Below are positions 1-8,707 of a DNA stretch of 42,552 nt, in pieces; within the stretch, counting starts at the first letter, position 1, and every line of letters starts with the position of its first letter. Source of the stretch: Phycisphaerales bacterium (lineage in GTDB: Bacteria; Planctomycetota; Phycisphaerae; SM23-33); NCBI GenBank assembly GCA_018645065.1, contig JABGPF010000009.1, positions 1 to 42,552 of the forward strand, in the 5' to 3' direction. Made by a program: the position numbers and the translations under genes. The notes under the pieces were generated by a model. The model was given only the letters and a program-made list of their open reading frames with translations, was not told where the DNA came from and ran no database searches.

Positions 1-68
1 GGCGCAAGATCTTATTGTAAAAAAAACTATACTATGTTTTTGGAAACGGCACTAGTATGATGTAGGTA

Positions 69-1334
69 ATGATGAAAAAAAATCTCAACACACTAATGTT
101 TGCGTTGCTCTTGCCTGCGGTGGTTGGAGTCTGCTCGTGCGAGGCTCCGAAACGCACGGACGAACCGACGGCCGAATCTCAACCGTCCGGAACCGCCAAG
201 CCCGACCCTGCAAAGCCTGCAACCAAACCGCCTGCGCCAACAACCAAACCAATCCAACCGGTGGACACCGCCCTCATGCCCGCCGGCGACTGGACGATAT
301 TCCGCGGCCAGACCGCCCTTACCGGGGTCGCCGGAGGCACGCTGCCTGAAACGCCGTCGCTGCTGTGGAGGTTCAAAACCGAAGGACCGGTCGTCTCGTC
401 ACCGGTAATCAGCGCCCAGCGGGTGTTCGTCGGAAGCGAAGACGAGAACCTGTACGCACTGTCAATGTCAGACGGGAAGAAACTCTGGTCGTTCAAGGCC
501 GCAGATATGCTAACCGCCCCACCGCTGACGATTGACGGGATGGTTATCATTGGCACGGACAACGGAGACCTGCACTGCCTGGCCGCCGATACGGGCAAGG
601 AACTCTGGAAGTACACCGCCGACGACAAGATAGTCGGATCGGCGAACTATTGGCGCAAGGGCGACCAATTGCGAATATTCATCGGTAGCCACGATAACTT
701 CCTGCACTGCATCAACGCCAAAACGGGCAAGAAGATATGGACTTACGAGACTGAATATTTCATCAACGGAGCCCCCGCGATCAGCAACGGTAACGCGGTG
801 TTCGGCGGGTGCGACGGGATACTGCACATTGTGTCGGCCGACACCGGCAAGGCGGTCAAGAAAGTCGAGATCGGCGCGTATATCGCCTCGTCGGCGGCGC
901 TGGCGGACGGATTTGCGTTTGTGGCTCACTACGATGGTGAAATACTGAAAATCGATCTCAAGAACGGTAAAACGCTCTGGAAGTACGGTTCGGGCGAGCA
1001 GCCGTTCTTCGCGTCACCGGCGGTCGACTCAAAACGCCTGATAGTCGGAGGACGCGACAAGAACGTGCATTGCATCGATCGCAAAAAAGGCAAAACGCTG
1101 TGGCGATTCCGAACGAAAGACAACGTCGACAGCTCACCGGTAATTTGCGGCGCCAAAGTTCTGGCTGCAAGCGAAGACGGACGGGTCTACATTTTAAACA
1201 TCGCCAACGGTAAGAAGTTGTGGAGTTACCGCATCGGCGAGCCTATCCTGTCGTGCCCTGCGGTCTCGAACGGTAAATTCGTGCTCGGTTGCCAAGACGG
1301 ATACATCTACGCCTTCGGTCACAAAAAGCAGTAA
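69..1334 (+). CDS. PQQ-like beta-propeller lipoprotein
   Basis: A predicted envelope lipoprotein of 421 residues. The first 24 residues form a lipoprotein signal with a Cys at about 24 (VCSC box). A Pro/Thr/Lys-rich linker follows to about residue 70, then seven or eight short repeats with the G-K-x-L/I-W signature of PQQ-like (BamB/quinoprotein-type) propeller blades. Propellers of this family are usually scaffolds or binding modules. I see no catalytic dehydrogenase residues, so the name does not imply bound PQQ. Two adjacent ATGs (69 and 72) follow a weak AGGT ribosome site. It is the first gene of a co-directional run reaching 15064, 33 bases before the ABC ATPase. A TATACT box at 28-33 could be a -10 element, but no good -35 is seen. 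The real operon start may lie left of the window. Confidence 0.85.
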   Translation: MMKKNLNTLMFALLLPAVVGVCSCEAPKRTDEPTAESQPSGTAKPDPAKPATKPPAPTTKPIQPVDTALMPAGDWTIFRGQTALTGVAGGTLPETPSLLWRFKTEGPVVSSPVISAQRVFVGSEDENLYALSMSDGKKLWSFKAADMLTAPPLTIDGMVIIGTDNGDLHCLAADTGKELWKYTADDKIVGSANYWRKGDQLRIFIGSHDNFLHCINAKTGKKIWTYETEYFINGAPAISNGNAVFGGCDGILHIVSADTGKAVKKVEIGAYIASSAALADGFAFVAHYDGEILKIDLKNGKTLWKYGSGEQPFFASPAVDSKRLIVGGRDKNVHCIDRKKGKTLWRFRTKDNVDSSPVICGAKVLAASEDGRVYILNIANGKKLWSYRIGEPILSCPAVSNGKFVLGCQDGYIYAFGHKKQ

Positions 1335-1367
1335 AAACCAGTTTTTAAAAAAACTCTGTGAGACAAC

Positions 1368-2066
1368 ATGAACGATCAGAACATTCTTGAACTCAATCGC
1401 GTTTCCAAAACTTACTCGCAGGCTCGCGACGCCGAAGCGACTGTGCTAAGCGAACTTTCGCTGATTGTGCCCGCTGCTCAGGCAATGGCGATTGTCGGCC
1501 CGTCGGGGTCGGGCAAGAGTACGCTGCTGAATCTTATCGGTGCGCTCGACACCCCCACCAGCGGAACGGTGCGTCTCGACGGGAAAGACCTGACGAGTCT
1601 AAAGCCCAATCAACTCGCCGCGATCAGGCGCGACAAGATCGGCTTCGTATTCCAGCAGCATCATCTGCTGCCACAGTGTACGGTTCTGGAAAACGTGCTG
1701 CTGCCCGCCCTTGCCGGAGGCGCCGTGGGCCCCGAATTGTCTGCTCGCGCCGCCGACCTGCTGGGACAAGTTAATCTAGCCGATCGGGCCGACGACCATC
1801 CAACAATGCTCTCAGGCGGAGAACGCCAACGAGTAGCACTGGCCCGAGCGTTGATAAACTCGCCCGCCCTGCTGCTGGCCGACGAACCAACAGGCTCGCT
1901 CGACCGCAACACCTCCGAATCGCTCATCGAACTTCTAGTCGAGCTAAACCGCAACGAAGCGACAACGCTCATAGTTGTGACCCACTCGCCCGAACTGGCT
2001 GGACGCATGGACCGCGTGATGGAACTGCGCGACGGATCGCTAAGCGAACTGGAAACCGCCCAATGA
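1368..2066 (+). CDS. ABC transporter ATPase, LolD/MacB family
   Basis: A 232-residue ATPase with every hallmark of the family: Walker A GPSGSGKST at 44-52, Q-loop near 95, signature LSGGERQRVALARAL at 148-162, Walker B with DEPTGSLD at 171-179, and the H-loop His at about 206. The DEPTGSLD form and the length are typical of LolD/MacB/FtsE-type ATPases that drive mechanotransmission rather than pore-type import. Its stop overlaps the start of the permease (ATGA at 2063-2066), so the two almost certainly form one transporter. The substrate is unknown. Lipoprotein handling is a reasonable guess because the operon encodes at least two predicted lipoproteins. Confidence 0.93.
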   Translation: MNDQNILELNRVSKTYSQARDAEATVLSELSLIVPAAQAMAIVGPSGSGKSTLLNLIGALDTPTSGTVRLDGKDLTSLKPNQLAAIRRDKIGFVFQQHHLLPQCTVLENVLLPALAGGAVGPELSARAADLLGQVNLADRADDHPTMLSGGERQRVALARALINSPALLLADEPTGSLDRNTSESLIELLVELNRNEATTLIVVTHSPELAGRMDRVMELRDGSLSELETAQ

Positions 2067-5000
2067 AGCTCATTAACCTGATAGTAAGCGGACTGTGGTT
2101 CCACCGGCGCACGCACCTGGGCGTTATAGGAGCCGCCGCGATAGCAACCGCCGTCCTCACCGGAGCACTACTGGTGGGCGATTCGGTCTCCGGAACGCTG
2201 CACCAGACCGCCCGGCAGCGCCTGGGCGAGACCTCGCTGGCGATGACCAGCGGAGAGAGCTTCTTCCGCGCCGAACTCGGCGACCAACTGCGTCAGGCGC
2301 TGAAAGTGAAAGTCGCAACCGCGATTCAATTACCGGGCGTATGCGAACACGCCGAAGATTCGCAACGCCGTGCAGGCAATATAAATGTCATCGGCGTGGA
2401 CAAGGCGTTCTGGGAACTGGCTCCGAACCCGCCGGCCGGTAAAGCCGAGCTGAACGATCAGCAAGTCGCAATAAATCAACCGCTCGCTGATCGGCTTGGC
2501 GTTAAACCGGGCGATCAAATGCTGCTGACGGTATCCAAACCGTCGATAGTCTCGCGAGACGCGCCGCTGTCGCGAACCTCAGACGCAGCTATTACACTAC
2601 GCCTCGATATCGTCGCGATAGTATCTTCCCAAAGCTTCGGGCGGTTCAGCCTCCAAGCCAACCAGGCGCCTCCACTGAACGTGTTTCTATCGAGAGATTG
2701 GGTGGCGAAGAAACTTGACCTGACCGGCCGAGCCAACCTGATGCTGGTGGGACCAGGAGCCACAACCGAACAAGCCAGCGACGCCCTGGCGAAAGCCTGG
2801 AGCCTCGATGACGCGGGCGTGGAACTTCGCACATACGCGGGCAAAACAGTCGAAATTCGCAGCAAACGAATTTTCCTGCAACCGGCGATCGCACAAGCAG
2901 CCATCGCACTGGACTCACAAGCGCCAGCGCAAGGCGTGCTCACATATTTCGCAAACGAACTAAGCACAGGCGATCGAACAACGCCCTATTCAACGGTGGC
3001 TGCACGAGGACCGTTGGTCGGTGAAACAGGCCCGCTGGCCGATGACGAGGCGATAATCAACCAGTGGCTCGCCGACGACTTGAAAACCAAACCGGGCGAT
3101 ACGCTAACGATAAAATATTACGTGCTCGGGGCAATGCGAAAGCTCACCGAGCGCTCAGCCGAATTCAAAATCGCAAAGATAATCCCCAACGACTCCCCCC
3201 TGCTCGACCCGGGCCTGATGCCCGACTTCCCCGGGCTGTCCGGGGCGGCTGACTGTCGTGACTGGGACCCGGGCGTCACAATAGAGCAACGCAAAATCCA
3301 GGACGAAGATCGCGAGTATTGGCAAAAATATCGCGGAACGCCCAAGGCGATAATTTCACTCCCAGCCGGTCGAAAGCTCTGGTCTAATCGATTCGGCGAC
3401 CTGACGGCGATTCGCCAGAGCAAACTAACACAGCAGGAATACCGCGACGCGGTCCGCGGGCAACTAACTCCCGCACAGATCGGACTTGGCTTCAGCGACG
3501 TTGCCGCCCAAGCCAACGCCGCAGCGTCTGAAGCGTTGGACTTCGGGCAACTTTTCCTGAGCCTCAGCATGTTCCTCGTGGGGGCTGCGGTGCTGCTGGC
3601 GGCGATGGTGTTTGCACTTGGCGTCCGTCAGCGTACGGGCGAACTGGGACTAATGCTGGCGATCGGATTCACGCGAAAACGCGTCCGGCGAGTTGTTGTC
3701 GCAGAGGGCGCGTTGCTGGCGATTGTCGCGGTGGCGATCGGGCTGCCCGGCGGACTGATCTATACGCGACTGGTGCTCAGCGGACTATCGAGCGTCTGGC
3801 AGGGAGCGGTGGCTTCGACGCCAATAGACTTCCACGCAAGCGGCGTTACTCTGGCGATCGGCGCGGTTTCTTCGTTCGCTGTTGCCATGCTGGCGATAGT
3901 GATTGTGCTGCGGAAACAGTTGCGTCGCGAGATACGCGGGCTGCTTGACAACATCCCGCCGGCTCCGCCTGCGCGACGGGCAAAACCGCTCCTGAAAACC
4001 ATCTCGTTCCGCATTTCACTGCTCTCTTTTGCCGGCGCCATTGCGTCTCTGGCGACAATTGGCGCCCAGACCGCCGCGTTCTTCACCGCAGGTTTCCTAC
4101 TGCTCATTGCGTTGCTGGCGGCCTGTAGGACATGGCTCGGCCGGGCCGGTCTTAAACGATCAGGGCGAAAAATGTCGCTGGTCGATATCGCTCTACGCGG
4201 AGCCGGACGCAGACCCGGACGGTCGCTCGGCGTTATTGCGATAATCGCCTCCGGCGTGTTCATGGTGATCTCAGTAGGCGCCAACCAGGTTAGCCCGCTG
4301 GACAATGCTGGCGAGAAAACCTCCGGAACGGGCGGGTTCGCACTCTTCGCCGAATCGTCACTTCCGGTCTTCGGCGACTTAAACACCAAAGAAGGCGCCG
4401 AACCGTTCGGGCTCGACGAAAAACCGCTGGGAGCCTCGATACTCCAATTACGCCTGCGCGACGGCGACCAGGCAAACTGCCTGAATCTGAACCGCGCACA
4501 GTCGCCCCGAATCATCGGCGTGAAACCCAAAGATCTCGACGGGCGTTTTACGTTTATCGACACGCAGAAAACCGAAACCGCCCTGAGCGGCTGGGAGTTG
4601 CTCAACGCCAATCTCGGGCCTGACGTTGTGCCTGCGATAGGCGACGAAGCCACCGTCCGATGGGCGCTCGGAAAATCGGTAGGCCAATCGCTGGAGTTCG
4701 TTGACCAGAACGGAAAGACGTTCAAAGTACAGATCGTCGCGAAAATCGCAAACTCGATATTCCAGGGCTCGCTGCTGATCTCCGACAAGCAGTTCACCCA
4801 ACGATATGTAACCTCAGCCGGCAGCAGAGTGTTCCTGGGCGATGCCAAAGCGGGCGCCGTCGCTGAATTAACCAAACGCCTCAACACCGCAATGAGCGAC
4901 GTTGGAATGGAAGCTACCGGAGCAATCGATCGCCTCGCGGGGTTCAACACCGTTCAGTCAACGTACATGGCGATGTTCCAGGCGCTGGGTTCGCTGGGAC

Positions 5001-5341
5001 TGATTCTCGGCACGATCGGGCTGGGGTTGGTGGTCGTTCGCAACATTATGGAGCGTCGGGGCGAATTGGCGGTGCTTTGGGCGGTGGGGTTCGGCAACTC
5101 GGCGATTCGTACAATGTTGCTCGCCGAACATATCGCCCTGCTGGTGATGGGCGTACTTTGCGGAGTTATCGCTGCTGTTACAGCGGCCGGACCGGTGATA
5201 AAATCAGCAGGTCGAAGCTTGCCTTACGGTTCGCTGACTGCTACTGTATTGGCGATGCTAATCCTTGGAATGCTTTGGATAGCGTTGGCGGCGACGCTGA
5301 CGCTGCGAGGCGAGAGACTTGGGGCGTTGCGGAGTGAATAG
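2063..5341 (+). CDS. Large FtsX-type ABC permease (MacB/LolCE-like)
   Basis: A 1092-residue inner-membrane permease. One helix at about 20-38 is followed by a large periplasmic domain of MacB_PCD type. An FtsX core comes next, with helices near 495-520, 545-570 and 595-620 and the E-L-G-L-M-L-A-I-G-F turn typical of FtsX domains. A second membrane block around 650-690 leads to a second periplasmic domain, and a second FtsX core (E-L-A-V-L-W-A-V-G-F) closes the protein. This duplicated layout (two FtsX halves in one chain) lets one polypeptide act as the full permease dimer. It is coupled to the upstream ATPase by an ATGA overlap and lies 18 bases before the next propeller gene. Long antisense frames inside it are coding shadows. 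Confidence 0.92.
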   Translation: MKLINLIVSGLWFHRRTHLGVIGAAAIATAVLTGALLVGDSVSGTLHQTARQRLGETSLAMTSGESFFRAELGDQLRQALKVKVATAIQLPGVCEHAEDSQRRAGNINVIGVDKAFWELAPNPPAGKAELNDQQVAINQPLADRLGVKPGDQMLLTVSKPSIVSRDAPLSRTSDAAITLRLDIVAIVSSQSFGRFSLQANQAPPLNVFLSRDWVAKKLDLTGRANLMLVGPGATTEQASDALAKAWSLDDAGVELRTYAGKTVEIRSKRIFLQPAIAQAAIALDSQAPAQGVLTYFANELSTGDRTTPYSTVAARGPLVGETGPLADDEAIINQWLADDLKTKPGDTLTIKYYVLGAMRKLTERSAEFKIAKIIPNDSPLLDPGLMPDFPGLSGAADCRDWDPGVTIEQRKIQDEDREYWQKYRGTPKAIISLPAGRKLWSNRFGDLTAIRQSKLTQQEYRDAVRGQLTPAQIGLGFSDVAAQANAAASEALDFGQLFLSLSMFLVGAAVLLAAMVFALGVRQRTGELGLMLAIGFTRKRVRRVVVAEGALLAIVAVAIGLPGGLIYTRLVLSGLSSVWQGAVASTPIDFHASGVTLAIGAVSSFAVAMLAIVIVLRKQLRREIRGLLDNIPPAPPARRAKPLLKTISFRISLLSFAGAIASLATIGAQTAAFFTAGFLLLIALLAACRTWLGRAGLKRSGRKMSLVDIALRGAGRRPGRSLGVIAIIASGVFMVISVGANQVSPLDNAGEKTSGTGGFALFAESSLPVFGDLNTKEGAEPFGLDEKPLGASILQLRLRDGDQANCLNLNRAQSPRIIGVKPKDLDGRFTFIDTQKTETALSGWELLNANLGPDVVPAIGDEATVRWALGKSVGQSLEFVDQNGKTFKVQIVAKIANSIFQGSLLISDKQFTQRYVTSAGSRVFLGDAKAGAVAELTKRLNTAMSDVGMEATGAIDRLAGFNTVQSTYMAMFQALGSLGLILGTIGLGLVVVRNIMERRGELAVLWAVGFGNSAIRTMLLAEHIALLVMGVLCGVIAAVTAAGPVIKSAGRSLPYGSLTATVLAMLILGMLWIALAATLTLRGERLGALRSE

Positions 5342-5359
5342 CGAACGAGTTCTGCTATA

Positions 5360-6898
5360 ATGCGACTGATAATGCGAGCGTTAAATATATCCATATTGAT
5401 ACCGTTGATTTTCGCCCTGGCCGGCGCCGCAGCCTGCGTTGCGTGGTTAACCCATAACCCATCGAGCGATCTGACGCTGCGCGGCGACTTCGACGCCCCG
5501 CCGATCGAGATATTCAACGTGAAGTTGCCCGGCGTGCTTACTCCTGGTCCGGGCAAAGCGCCCGAAGGGATGGAAGGCTCCTGGCCGCAGTTCCGCAACT
5601 CCACGCTCGATGGTGTGAGCTCAGAAGAGACCAAACTAGCCGAATCCTGGCCGAGCGGTGGTCCCAAACGCCTGTGGTCACTGGACCTTGGGCAAGGTTA
5701 CGGTGGCGCGGCGATCCACAAAGGCCGAGTCTACCTGATGGACTACAACGAAGGACGCCCCGCTGGAACAAACGGACCGACGGACACAGCGAAAAAAGGC
5801 GACGTCCTGCGATGTCTCTCGCTGACCGACGGGAAGGAAATCTGGAAGAGATGGTACCACGTTCCGATCCGCCGCAACCACGGCGTGACGCGCACCGTGC
5901 CGGCGGTGAACGACAAGTACGTAATAACCATAGGCCCGAAATGCCACGTCCTGTGCCTCAACCCGATCAACGGCGAACCGATCTGGACGATGGACATGAT
6001 GAAGAAATACGGCGCGGTTATACCCGAGTGGTACACCGGCCAGTGCCCGCTGATCGATACGATCGAAGTTGAGGAAGGCGAAGAGACGATCGAACGCCAA
6101 ATCGCGGTTTTCGCACCCGGCGGAGACGAAGTGCTAATGCTCGCCCGCGATTGTGCGACCGGTGAGGTCCTCTGGAAAACGCCCAACCCTGACAAATTGC
6201 GAATGACCCACTCGTCGATCGTGCCCCTCGAACATTGGGGCACGCGAATGTACATCTACTGCACTACCGGGGGGGTTGTCGGAGTTTCGGCGACCGACGG
6301 GAAAATACTCTGGCGTTACAAGGACTGGCAGGTGACCCCGGCGCTATCGCCGTCACCGGTGATTATCGGCGACGAGCAAATTTTCCTCAGCGCCGCCTAC
6401 AAAGCCGGATGCCTCATGCTCCAGATCAAACAGGACGACGACGGCAACCCACAGGGACTCAAACTCTACAAACACGGACCGAAAGTATTCGGATCGGTCC
6501 AACAGACCCCGCTGTACTACGAAAAGCATCTCTACGGTGTGCTTACAATGAACGCAGGCGAGGATAAATTGCAGATGACCTGCATGAGCCTCGACGGAGT
6601 GCGACTCTGGTCCAGCGGACCGGAAAACAAGTTCGAACTTGGGCCCTACCTGATCGCCGACGGAAAAATCCTCGCACTCGACGGGAAAACCGGAACGCTG
6701 ACAATGGCTCGGGCCACGCCCGCAGGCTGGGAAATGCTCGCCAAGGCTCCGGTGCTCGACGGGCACGAAGCATGGGCGCCGATGGCTATCGCCGACGGAA
6801 GACTCATCCTGAGAGATCTCACCAAGATGATATGCCTGGACCTTCGCGACCCGAATGCGAAGCAGACTGACGACGCGGCGCAGAAGGAACGACCATGA
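5360..6898 (+). CDS. Membrane-anchored PQQ-like beta-propeller protein
   Basis: A 512-residue protein with one N-terminal hydrophobic helix (about residues 9-31) acting as a signal anchor, and a periplasmic PQQ-like propeller. The propeller opens with the W-P-Q-F-R motif and has repeated G-K-x-I/L-W blades. It resembles planctomycete outer-membrane-assembly-like quinoprotein propellers. No catalytic residues are recognised. The stop overlaps the next start (ATGA at 6895-6898). The start is uncertain: ATG 5360 has no good ribosome site, an in-frame ATG sits at 5372, and an extended -10-like box (TG-C-TATAAT, 5353-5361) overlaps the first ATG. The location between a transporter and Fe-S proteins suggests a role as docking partner for the electron-transfer proteins, which is inference. 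Confidence 0.85.
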   Translation: MRLIMRALNISILIPLIFALAGAAACVAWLTHNPSSDLTLRGDFDAPPIEIFNVKLPGVLTPGPGKAPEGMEGSWPQFRNSTLDGVSSEETKLAESWPSGGPKRLWSLDLGQGYGGAAIHKGRVYLMDYNEGRPAGTNGPTDTAKKGDVLRCLSLTDGKEIWKRWYHVPIRRNHGVTRTVPAVNDKYVITIGPKCHVLCLNPINGEPIWTMDMMKKYGAVIPEWYTGQCPLIDTIEVEEGEETIERQIAVFAPGGDEVLMLARDCATGEVLWKTPNPDKLRMTHSSIVPLEHWGTRMYIYCTTGGVVGVSATDGKILWRYKDWQVTPALSPSPVIIGDEQIFLSAAYKAGCLMLQIKQDDDGNPQGLKLYKHGPKVFGSVQQTPLYYEKHLYGVLTMNAGEDKLQMTCMSLDGVRLWSSGPENKFELGPYLIADGKILALDGKTGTLTMARATPAGWEMLAKAPVLDGHEAWAPMAIADGRLILRDLTKMICLDLRDPNAKQTDDAAQKERP

Positions 6899-7932
6899 CC
6901 GATACGCCCGATCACAAGATAAAGAATATTTTGATCACCCTGGTTTTGCTGGGCGTGGTTGGGGTGGCGATCTGGGCTGCGCTGAGCATTGACCCTATGG
7001 GCGATCGCGGAGCCGGGACTGGTCGCGACCATGACGAGAGCTTCCAGAAACTCAAAAAGTTCGACCTCGCCCTGGTAAAATGGAGCGAAAATCTGCCAGC
7101 GATACCGGTCGAAATGGACTCACCCGTTGCTCTGGCGATTTTCGATAACGGGAACATCTGCATCGGCGGAGATAAGGCCATTGCAATCCTCGCCCCGGAC
7201 GGCCGGAAAATCAGACGTATCGACCTGAAATTTTCGCCCCAGGCGTTAACCGTTTCCGGTGACACGATTTTCGCAGCGGCGCGCGACACCGTAACCGTAT
7301 TGACCGCTGACGGGCAAGAGAAGGCCCAATGGGCGCCGCTGAACAACAAGGCTGACATCGTTTCCCTGGCCGCCTCACAGGAGTACGTCTACGTATCCGA
7401 CGCGGGCAATCGCGTAATCATGCGATACGATCGCAAAACGGGCAAACGAACCTACAAAAATGGGCGGACCGATTCAGGGGCGTTCATGAGCGGGTTTAAC
7501 GTGCCCAGTCCGCATATGGACGTCGCGATCAACCAGGAAGGTGAATTGCTTACGGTTGACCCCGGCCGATCGAAAGTTCAACTCCGCGACACAGAAGGCG
7601 ACGTGCTGAAAAGCTGGGGCGCCGCAGGATCGGGCATTACGGAATTCTATGGATGCTGCAACCCTGCTGCGATAGCGGTCTTGGGCGACGGGAGCATTGT
7701 GACGTATGAAAAGACGCTCCAGCGTGTGAAGGTTTACAGCCTCCAGGGCGAGTTGATAAACGTGGTGGCCGGCCCGAACGACTTCACCGATCAACCTGTC
7801 GGCAAGTTCATCGTGCCCGATATCGCAGTTGATCCAACCGGGCGTGTGCTGGTGCTGGACACAACCCGGAAAACGCTCAGGACATTCAAACGCAAAATCG
7901 CCCCGCAACCCACTACAGGAGCATCAAGATGA
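6895..7932 (+). CDS. NHL-repeat-like beta-propeller, membrane-anchored
   Basis: A 345-residue protein. An N-terminal helix (about residues 12-30) anchors it, and residues 70-335 carry NHL-like blades. Examples of the repeat style are V-A-L-A-I-F-D-N-G-N, Y-V-S-D-A-G-N-R-V and I-A-V-D-P-T-G-R-V-L-V-L-D. NHL propellers are mainly protein- or ligand-binding scaffolds. A short G-C-C-N segment lies near residue 250. The gene overlaps its neighbours by ATGA at both ends (6895-6898 and 7929-7932) and has a fair ribosome site (AAGGA), so it is made in step with the propeller before it and the small Tat lipoprotein after it. No enzymatic function can be assigned. Confidence 0.82.
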   Translation: MTDTPDHKIKNILITLVLLGVVGVAIWAALSIDPMGDRGAGTGRDHDESFQKLKKFDLALVKWSENLPAIPVEMDSPVALAIFDNGNICIGGDKAIAILAPDGRKIRRIDLKFSPQALTVSGDTIFAAARDTVTVLTADGQEKAQWAPLNNKADIVSLAASQEYVYVSDAGNRVIMRYDRKTGKRTYKNGRTDSGAFMSGFNVPSPHMDVAINQEGELLTVDPGRSKVQLRDTEGDVLKSWGAAGSGITEFYGCCNPAAIAVLGDGSIVTYEKTLQRVKVYSLQGELINVVAGPNDFTDQPVGKFIVPDIAVDPTGRVLVLDTTRKTLRTFKRKIAPQPTTGASR

Positions 7933-8135
7933 CGCGGCCTAAAACGCGAAGAGAACTGCTGCGGGGGTTGGGCAGCGTCGCTGCGATAGGAGCCCTCGCC
8001 GGCGGCGGAGCCCTGCTGGCGTGCAAAGGCGCATCACAAAAATGCGACCGCCCCACGCCCTGCGGATCGTGCAGTATGCGAGGCCAATGCGATAAGCCCG
8101 AAGCCAAAGACGCACTGAACAGACAAGAAAAATGA
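7929..8135 (+). CDS. Small Tat-exported lipoprotein with four-Cys motif
   Basis: A 68-residue protein of unknown function. The N-terminus carries a twin-arginine signal (T-R-R-E-L-L-R at 6-12), a hydrophobic Ala/Gly-rich stretch and a lipobox L-L-A-C with Cys 32. Only 36 residues remain after lipidation, and they hold four more cysteines spaced C39-x5-C45-x2-C48-x5-C54. That spacing could hold an iron-sulfur cluster or another metal. A Tat route fits a protein whose cofactor is inserted before export. AGGAG lies 9 bases before the ATG, and the gene overlaps both neighbours by ATGA, so despite its size it is very likely real. Direct neighbours are the NHL propeller and a NapG-like ferredoxin, which suggests a small electron carrier or maturation partner. 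Confidence 0.82.
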   Translation: MTRPKTRRELLRGLGSVAAIGALAGGGALLACKGASQKCDRPTPCGSCSMRGQCDKPEAKDALNRQEK

Positions 8136-8707
8136 GTAACGCACAAGATAAACTAACGCGGAGAAACTTCCTGCGGACCGCCGCTCGCGGAACGTGCGCA
8201 GCGGGTCTGGGCGCGCTAGCGATAGCGTCGGCGGGAAATGTCGCGACGCGACGTTCGGTCTGGCAGATCGACCCGTCCAAATGCACGGCGTGCGGAAACT
8301 GCGCGACCCATTGCGTGCTCACCGAATCGGCAGTCAAATGCGCACACCAATACGCCAAGTGCGGACGATGCAACTTCTGCTTCGGTTATTACAAATCAGG
8401 CTCCAGCGGAGCCAAAAGCCACTCCGGCGTCGAGTTCCAACTCTGCCCGACTGACGCACTGCTCCGCAAATGGTTGATAGAAGACAGCTACGAATACACC
8501 ATCGATCTGGAAAAATGCACCGGATGCGGAATATGCGTAAAAGGATGCAAGGAAGGCAACGGGTCGCTTTTCCTGCAGGTCGACCATGACCGCTGCACAA
8601 ACTGCAACGAGTGCACGATCGCAACGGCCTGTCCGGCACAGGCGTTCGTGCGGCTCCCCGCCGAGAAACCATACTGGTTTGACCAGGGCACGGAGCATAA
8701 ATCGTGA
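8132..8707 (+). CDS. Tat-exported 4Fe-4S ferredoxin, NapG-like
   Basis: A 191-residue periplasmic iron-sulfur protein. The twin-arginine signal T-R-R-N-F-L-R (9-15) is followed by a hydrophobic core to about 36. Cysteines group as C51/54/57/61, C77/80/83 with C105, C129/132/135/139 and C155/158/161/167, enough for up to four [4Fe-4S] clusters. This arrangement matches NapG and related quinol-linked Tat ferredoxins. In nitrate-reduction systems NapG pairs with membrane NapH to pass electrons to a periplasmic reductase. Here the next gene is NapH-like and overlaps it (GTGA at 8704-8707), so a G/H pair is well supported. No NapA, NapB or other reductase is in the window, so the acceptor is unknown. 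Confidence 0.92.
   Translation: MSNAQDKLTRRNFLRTAARGTCAAGLGALAIASAGNVATRRSVWQIDPSKCTACGNCATHCVLTESAVKCAHQYAKCGRCNFCFGYYKSGSSGAKSHSGVEFQLCPTDALLRKWLIEDSYEYTIDLEKCTGCGICVKGCKEGNGSLFLQVDHDRCTNCNECTIATACPAQAFVRLPAEKPYWFDQGTEHKS

Noticed and set aside
3760-4950. 396-codon open frame on the minus strand
   Set aside because: It lies wholly antisense to the FtsX permease, which has full family motifs and membrane pattern. The antisense translation is Ser/Arg/Pro-rich without recognisable domains, as expected from GC-rich codon shadowing.
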